From assembly GCA_037892935.1 (NCBI GenBank), contig JAYXKI010000017.1, positions 248,001 to 312,000 on the forward strand: a stretch of 64,000 nt of DNA. Reading direction: 5' to 3'. This document shows, in pieces, positions 57,101 to 64,000 of the stretch. This stretch comes from Phlebopus portentosus (Eukaryota; Basidiomycota; Agaricomycetes; Boletales; Boletinellaceae). The first letter of the stretch is position 1; each line of letters opens with the position of its first letter. Made by a program: the position numbers and the translations under genes. The notes beneath the pieces are model-generated. The model ran no database searches. It saw only the letters and a list, made by a program, of their open reading frames with translations, and had not been told where the DNA came from.

Positions 57101-59614
57101 AATGGCAAATCGCAAGAGCGCGAAAGAACGCGATGAGGTGTTCACGTTGAGGACTGGATGAATCTGTCAAATCCACAGCAAGTTTCGGCGAGATAAGGGT
57201 CAGCTTGTCGGCTTGCTGCCAATGATTCGTGAACCCTCGCGACATCTTCTGTAACATATCCTGCTTCAGCGCCGCCAGGTGTTCGCTCTGTTCTTCCGGA
57301 GTCATCACCGCATTACCCCTACGCATCGCAGAGCCACGCTGGGCTTCGGTTATCCCTTCTCCGTACGGTACACCATTGACCGAGCACTTCTGGAACTCCA
57401 TAACGTTCTGTGTGAGCGTACCGGTCTTATCGGAGAAAACGTATTCAATTTGCCCAAGGTCGTCAGAGATGTTCCATGTTTTCGGGACGCAGGCTGTATC
57501 ATATGGAGCATAGAACATGTCGATATCCTGTGAGATGAAGTATGCTTGGATAGTCTTCACGATTTCGATCGAAATGTATAGCGAGATCGGAACAATGTTC
57601 TGGAATGCAATTAAGCAAGACCTAAAGACACAGACACAATCAGTAACATGCTTCAAAGAGAAGAGTGTATATGCGGAACTTACGCAAAGGTGACGATAGC
57701 GTTAATAACCGATGAACTCGACGGGTCACTTCCCCTCTCAAAGAACGCCGCACTTGTGTCTTCCCTCGAGTCAATCACACCATTCGCAACGGCCGTCGCA
57801 AGGCACATGAGCATCAACACAATGAAGTTCATCACAACATTGAAGTTCGTCTCCTTCTCAATCTTGCTGCGCTTGCTCGGCGTGCTGCCTCCATTTAGCA
57901 TGATCTTCGTGTCCGCACCGGTGAAGACGACGAGGCCGATGATCCAGTTCGTGTTCCGCACGGTACATCCGCGAAGCAGCAATTCATTGATCGTCGCCGG
58001 TTCGAGCTTCTCTTCTCCCGTCTGTTGATCCCGGTACTTCAATATGGCGTTATATAGATAAAGATTAGCGTGCGGAGGTTCTGAATCGAGGATGAAGCTC
58101 GCATGTTCGACGTCTTCCTCGCTCTGTAGGCCAGACGTAGCCTTCAAGGACCGTCGAGGCTTCAAATTCGTCTCACCGTCTAAATTTTTCGTCTCTACAT
58201 AACATAACCCATCCTCCTCCGAAGTGGACAGAACAACAATATCAGCCGGAATCTGATCGTTATCGCGCAATAATACGATATCTCCGACTTCCAGCTTCTT
58301 CCACAGCGTACGTTCCCACCGAGCAGTACCAGGAGTCTGCTTATTCCAGTCAACGACACCGAAAGACTTTCGGGAGCGGGTGGACAGCGCCTTACTTGAC
58401 ATCCCACTAAATGAGCCGCTCCTTGCTCGTTTGCCAAGCTCCGACGACGAGACGCGAGCCGCGTAACTCGGCGGTAGCGATTGAGGAGGAGGGTACGTCA
58501 ACGAATATTCGCTCGGATCCCCAAGCTTCGCGACAGAGGGCTTCGACATGCCAAGCGTAACGCTACTCTCATCCACTAACTGCTCATGAACGGCAGCCGT
58601 CTTGTCGCTATCACTCATCGTATCCTGCATATCACCACTTTTCTGAAGAACGATCCGACTCCAAGAATCCGCTTCTCGCTCTCTCAGCTTCCGTACGCCC
58701 TTGGTGACTTTCCCAGGCTTGTTGAGACCGAGTAGCTTTTCGTACCACGCACGCGGATCCTTTGGCTGATTCACGTTTCGCCAATCGCCAAGCTTTGTTG
58801 CAGCGGATGTATTCACTTCTTCGTCCAATACCGCGCGTCGGTAGTCTTCGATACCATCCTTGATGGCTGTCACCGTGAGGATGAAGACCAGTGGAAGCAT
58901 GGATATTTGCGCGCCTGCAGCACCGAAAATAGGGAAAACTGGAAAAGAACAAGATAAAACATCAATCAGAAGATGATGCAGACCAAACAACCCCTAAATT
59001 TGGACTCACTCTGGATAATAACCAATGCAAGGAAGTAAAGATTCGCCACACTGTGGGAAGGGCATCAGATGATATACAGATGCATCAAACAAAATAGAAC
59101 ACACCGTCGAAATTGCTCGTAAAGATTTTTCGGAATAAATGTAATGATAGTATACTCTGAGTTCCGCGCGAGTCAGATAAGCCAGCGCTACTAATGGAAA
59201 GCAAAGAATATACGCACTCGTCGTTCGCACTTTGTTTCGCACATAACGTTGTGCAGGTTCACCGTACTTGTCGCAGTCTGACGGTTCCAGGGACATGTTG
59301 ACGTAGATGTTCCTCCTTCTGCCTGTAGGTTGAGCAACACGGGGCTTTCTTTCCACCAAGCCTACTTCCCCCGTCTCCGAAGCATCTGAAGCATGTTTCC
59401 GTTTCTCTTTACCCTTAGTACTCCCAAAGAATCTACGACGTTGACGAATATTCGTCTTCCTCCTGTGTATGCGTTGTTCGTCTGCTACGGACTCCGCGAT
59501 AGTCGAGGCGGCCGTCCGGACTGTGCGGAGACGTAGATCAGGATCTATAGTCCCGTCATTGTCTTCGTCTGTGTCGAGGTCGTCTGGATGAGTGTGATGT
59601 CTAAAGATCCCCAT
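54150..59614 (-). CDS. P4-type ATPase, phospholipid flippase (Dnf family)
   Basis: Flips phospholipids from outer to cytosolic leaflet at the plasma membrane or endosomes. Start [20 protein letters not shown]. The first membrane region has [18 protein letters not shown]. Then [20 protein letters not shown], the actuator motif [10 protein letters not shown] (about 58150-58180), [18 protein letters not shown], the phosphorylation motif [11 protein letters not shown] (about 57410-57440), the nucleotide-binding [16 protein letters not shown], and the hinge [19 protein letters not shown] (about 55970-56050) followed by membrane segments. The C-terminal Ser/Pro-rich tail ends YSISPHAL. Size is roughly 1,450-1,550 residues. 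The tail needs a frame change at a run of six C (54730-54735), noted as a finding. Confidence 0.93.
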
Positions 59615-60566
59615 GGTCTGCTAAGATATTCCGCAGTCAAAATGAGCGGTAGCTAGTGCGACGCGTCGAAGATGGTATTGCCGACTACTACGTAGTAGTA
59701 ATAGATACGCGCGTATTGAGCGGCACGTTGACCAGAATAAGCTTGGTGCGCTTCGAACGACCTACGTCGATTACGGTAAAGCTGAGGGGGACGAGATGCC
59801 CCGTCGACGGGGATGGATCACTAAGGTAAGAGGGAAAGCTCGAAAGTAATGAAGTGATGGGCGGCCCACGGACGGGACGGTGCGCAACTTGTATTTGTAT
59901 TCATCCCGGCGTCAGCTTGGCAGATCATTCGGTCACGTGAACTATTGCGTTCTTTTATTTTTCTTTTATTTCCTTTTATTAGGAAGCATATCGCACAAAG
60001 TCTCTGCACAGCGTCGCAGCAATCGCACTCTCGTCCGTCCGTTGTCCAATCGCTCGACGAACGAAAGAATAGAAAAACCAATCAAAAGAATGTGTTGGTG
60101 GGAGTTTCCGTTGTCCTCGTCAGTGATGACCAATTACAAATGTTATCGTTTCAAATGCCCCATTCAAGTTGTATGCCGAGGGCCGGCCATGAGAATGCGT
60201 TTACGGCGCGTCTAATGCGCAGCGAGCACAGAGACACATATGGAACGGGTTGCCACTCATTACACAGTACCAACGTACAGTACGTCCCGGGAGACTCGGC
60301 CACAACGGGGCCCCTTTTTACACTCTTCCAATGACATGGAAGCATCATCATCTCTATAATGATGGCTAATTCTGTCCACAAACACAAGTAATCCTAAACG
60401 CACGTTTCGGCTAGTTGTAAGTAAGTACAGTACGACTGCGGACGAGGGATCGACCTGACTGAGCTCATGAACATCCGCTTCCAACGACACGGCTAATGTC
60501 CGAGTCCGGCAGGACACGTCATCTCATAATAGCGCTTATGGCATACCTCAATTTACATTTACTTTA
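59615..60566. other. Intergenic region, no gene seen
   Basis: 5' flank of the flippase gene and 3' flank of the F-box gene. It includes a T/C-rich stretch (about 59945-59985). No RNA gene or open frame is supported. Confidence 0.5.
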
Positions 60567-62456
60567 CTACTTATACAAACTTGTTATCAATTTCTGGCTC
60601 GCCTCGAAATCAGGGAAAATATCCGTCTTGGACGACTCATATCCCGAATACTCTCCTCTCTCGCTCCTTCGCACGGTGCAAGTCGTAACCGTCCTCGACG
60701 AAAACGAAATCATTCGCACCGTTTTCAACGTCGGCAGCTTCACCAGTGCTGCTAAACTTGCTTCACATGCAACTGCGGGTATCCAGTCAACGTGGTTATT
60801 ATTAACATCAACCTGCCATGTGGAGATGGAGATGAACAGAAATAGAACATACCTCCCGATGTTTCCTCTGTTTCAAGGTAGCACAGTGCCGAATTATCCC
60901 ACTCCAGGCTCTCCAACATCTTCAAACACCTCAGCGCCTCGATGTACTCATGCTGATTTCATCATCCGAAATCAATCTACTGCGACTTTCCGAGACATCA
61001 AGAATACTCACAAAGCATCCGACGATCCATGCCGGAACAATATCCGTCGTACTTGACGACAACGCCAGCTGACGCACATTCGGGAAATACTCTGCCAGGT
61101 CCGATAATCCTCTCGGCGCCATCCGATGAAGGTTGCGCATCGTCAATCTCTCCACACTCTCAGCCCCGAAATTCGATAAGATCTTGTTGAGTCGCGTGGC
61201 ATGACACCATTCCAAGTCGAGGAACAGCTCTTTCAGCGCGACTTGCTGTTTTAAAGCACGGGCGCTCTTCATGAACGAATCAAAATTTAGTCATACTCTT
61301 TCAAGGGTGATCTGAAGCACTCACCGCAAAATGCTTGCTCACAAAGAGCGCAACATCCCCATGCTTATCAAAAACCGCTAGTTCCTCAATCGTCCCAACA
61401 CAAATCTGCTCATCCAAAATCGGTGCTTCCTCCCTAACAAACGTCGACATACTATCACAATGCAATGACACCCTCTTCAAATTCCTCGGCAGCTTCAAAC
61501 TCTTATACGCCAGATTAAACACACTCAGTCCAAAGTGCTCTAGCGCCGGCATCTCTTCCCCAGAGAACATCTGTAACCCTTCTCCGCGAAAGCCCACTGT
61601 TCGAAGATCGACGAGCCGGAGAGACCTGCATACGAGAAGCTTGGAAGTCGCCAAACGAGTCAGCAAATCAGCTTTGTCGATGCAAAACGCCGTCAGGGCT
61701 TTAGTCTGCGTCAAGAGCCTTTCAATCAGCCTCTCCAGATCACCCTCCGACTCCCCTCTCGCGAGCGCAGCGAACGTATACCCCGATACACGGAGACACA
61801 ATACACGGACCATAGCGGCTAGCTCCGGATTTGAAGCGACATACTCGAGGATATGCATCGAGTTTCGGGATCTTTTTATACTAGAGGGATCTAGCCTGCG
61901 AGATTTCGAGTTGGAACGTGACAAATAGCCTTCGCCTTTGACTACCTGATGCCGAAGCTGGATGTCAAGGGTTTCCCACAAGTACGGTGTGGCGATCCTG
62001 TTGAGTCTCTTGCAGACCAGTCTGAGTGCCACGACATTCGACGCCCGAGGCTGACAAGGACATGTCAGATATATATCAAGCAACACTCAATATATGCGCA
62101 TCGAAAGTAATATGAACACTGACAAAACGCATCTCTAACAGATATCTCGACGAGGGCTCCCAGAACCACGTCGATCTCGTCTCATACGTCGGTAGTGCGG
62201 GGATTTCTCGTGTGTATCGGCAGATACAGTCAACAAGTTCGTCGGGTAGAGCATCTAATGGTGACGTCTCTAATTGAGATTGAGATTGAATTTGCTGCAG
62301 AGCTGGCGATCGTGATTGCGTTAATTTCGACAAAGACCGGGTAAGTGCGAATCCTAGTTCGTGTCCGAGTCCGGAGCTAGAGCAAGAACCATACCCGGAA
62401 TCAGAGCAGGAGACATATCCAGAATCAGAGGCGGAGTCATCCATCAAGCAGCTCAT
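60567..62456 (-). CDS. F-box/leucine-rich-repeat-like protein
   Basis: Exons 62124-62456, 61325-62050, 61012-61266, 60853-60952 and 60567-60772 give 539 residues. After a Ser/Gly-rich start, an F-box begins at residue 66 (SPLDALPDELVDCICRYT) and, past the first intron, continues VVALRLVCKRLNRIATPYLW. The rest is a series of Leu-rich segments (SLRLVDLRTVGF, LEHFGLSVFNLAYKSLKLPR, LKELFLDLEW, VERLTMRNLHRMAPRGLSDL, VRQLALSS) without strict LRR consensus. Such proteins recruit substrates to SCF ubiquitin ligases. They are numerous in Agaricomycetes and the target cannot be guessed. The long plus-strand frame at 61335-61928 is its antisense shadow. Confidence 0.85.
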
Positions 62457-63318
62457 GATGTGTTATACAATAGAGTATCAAAACAGATTTGACGAAAGCA
62501 TTCCAACTCAGAGAAAGCAAACAAGAATAGCGAGCGATGCAAAGGAAGGAAGGAAAGACAGGACTCGAAAGCTCGAGCTCGACGCAAGCGCATGAGCAAA
62601 CTTGATAAAACCAGTGCAGTACCGACCTCATTCGCGTCTTAGACTGACCTGTCAGCCGCATTAGCGCAGGCATAACGCTCGCCGCAAACCGCAAACCGCA
62701 AAGTTGACGACGGGTTTCAGTAGTACTTGCCAGTGATTCACATTCAACACTCGAAGAACAACGTTACAAACTCGTAAGTACATCAACTTCAAGCAGAAAC
62801 ATAATAAATAGCCTTTGTTCGGTTTGAAGCGCTGCCCAAGTTAGGAAATGAAAGCGAGAACAGCTTGCTGCCAACCGTATACAGCGCAGGCTGAAACGCG
62901 GCGCCACAACACACAAACAAAAGCAAATAAAGCAAAAACTGGCAAAAGCAAAACAGTCGTTGCAACTTACAGTCAGAAAAGTTCGTAATATGTACACGTG
63001 AAGGGGAATAAGCATTCGTTCGACAGAGCTATAGACTCTATCAAGGCGTGAACACGAGGGAACGTCGGCGTGAAGCTGTAAAATCGTGCGGTCAATCCGG
63101 TCAACAGCAACAAAGGCATCGAAAATCGTGAATTGTGATGAGAAAAGGGAAAAGGAGTGCATAGGGATCAGTATTCATAGCATATTGTTCCTTGTGTTTC
63201 ACTAACAGCGCGGCCTTATTTTGCCGGCGTACGGAAGACATAGGGGTCAGGTTTTGGACTGTGGTTAGTTATAAAAGCATGATTTTTCTCTCTCTAATGG
63301 ACCTCGTGAGCAATAGAA
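62457..63318. other. Intergenic region, no supported gene
   Basis: A minus frame at 62764-63162 is Cys/Phe-rich with no domain and no clear neighbours. I see nothing to support it. Confidence 0.45.
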
Positions 63319-64000
63319 TCACACGCGGATGGTTCGAGGGATCGCAGAAGGTTGTCTGTTCAGGGGTCGCGGACGACTGATCCTGAGTGTCTCAATTCTT
63401 TAAGCAGATGAGCTGGTTTCAAGCAAAACGAGACCAGATACATACCTGAGCGACGATCCTTGACCGGTATTCTCCTTGCCCTTCTGTGGAGATTTCCTCG
63501 TATTAGTCTTGGCAGATCCAGATATCAGCTTGCGAGCACCCAATAACATGCTACTGCGAGAACCGGGGCCAGGCTGATCAAGCGTGTCCTTTGAGACCCT
63601 ATCCACCTTCGCTTTCGGTTTCAGCGCAGTAAATACGGGTTTACGTCGTTGAGCATTCGGACGCGCAAACGCTTCCTGAAGGGGATTCGGGATCTGCCTG
63701 GTAATTTTAATAGCTGGTACTGCAACATTTGGCGCTGGTGCAGGTTTGGGAGCATTCGGAGGACGCGCAAAGACACGAACACGGGGATAGGGCGAAGGCC
63801 GGGAGATCGTTCGTGGTCGACGAGCACATCCATGGAATTCAGGTGGAAGCGGAACAAAGGTTTTCTTCGATTGTTCTAACAAAGCCTTCCATGCGGCTGG
63901 GTCAGGAGGAGGTTGGAATGCTGTCTCAAAGTCAACACAGGTCTATACGCCGATAGATGGATGCTTACTCTGAAGAGCATCAATTGAATATGGAGTATCA
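63319..64000 (-). CDS. Proline-rich protein, 3' part (continues beyond the window)
   Basis: Unrecognised. The visible exon encodes FQPPPDPAAWKALLEQSKK, then a Pro/Arg-rich low-complexity region (SRPSPYPRVRVFARPPNAPK) and a Lys-rich stretch (TNTRKSPQKGKENTGQG). An upstream intron (GTAAGC...GACAG, about 63934-63968) joins it to an exon cut by the window edge. Downstream I prefer an intron 63383-63445 (GTATGT...CTCAG) leading to a short last exon ending at 63319. Without it the protein ends at 63400. Basic composition suggests a nuclear or RNA-binding protein, but that is weak. Confidence 0.55.

Noticed and set aside
59945..60334. Plus-strand frame upstream of the flippase gene
   Set aside because: No domain, T/C-rich composition, and it lies in the likely promoter region.
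61335..61928. 197-codon plus-strand frame
   Set aside because: Exact antisense of F-box gene exon 2, whose own five-exon model is consistent in phase and has an F-box.

Overview
The window is nuclear DNA of a filamentous basidiomycete, most likely an Agaricomycete. The genes have many short introns (about 50-60 bp, GT-AG with one GC-AG), share short divergent promoters, and include fungal genes such as PEX19, NDC1, RAX1, RPP1 and a DNF-type flippase. The species cannot be named from the sequence.

The window has two halves. Bases 1-34.6 kb are a transposon island. Its core is a nest. A Ty3/Gypsy element (A, about 1169-21076) was hit in its protease/RT linker by a non-coding repeat element (C, 5583-16262, 6-bp duplication AGCGCA). 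C was then hit by a Ty3/Gypsy chromovirus (B, 5675-12255, identical-length 418-bp LTRs, 5-bp duplication CCTCC). The 3' LTR of A was hit separately by a solo LTR (D, 19418-21045, CCGG on both sides). Downstream lie the 3' half of a Ty1/Copia element with its LTR, a second A-family solo LTR, a 0.68-kb foldback element, a multi-exon gene of unknown function, a dead Tc1 (DD34E) transposase, and a minus-strand Tnp2-type transposase gene with a 793-bp Tc1-like MITE in its first exon. Almost every disabling change in these elements is C-to-T or G-to-A.

Bases 34.7-64 kb are an ordinary gene-dense region: NDC1 (nuclear pore membrane), PEX19 (peroxisome membrane import), a peroxiredoxin, a ketopantoate-reductase-family protein, NDUFA2 (complex I), a RAX1-like RGS/membrane protein, a mitochondrial two-HMG-box protein, a glutathione transferase, a zinc-independent MDR oxidoreductase, a nuclear basic protein resembling Utp16/Bud21, RPP1 (RNase P/MRP), a DNF-type P4-ATPase, an F-box/LRR protein, and the 3' part of a proline-rich protein cut by the window edge. 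Several pairs share short divergent promoters (NDC1/PEX19, NDUFA2/RAX1, MDR/Utp16-like). They are housekeeping genes with no sign of a joint pathway.

The most notable signal is that element B carries an 11-nt primer-binding site directly after its 5' LTR. It is perfectly complementary to the predicted 5' end of its own transcript, which is the self-priming arrangement known from Tf1-like chromoviruses.
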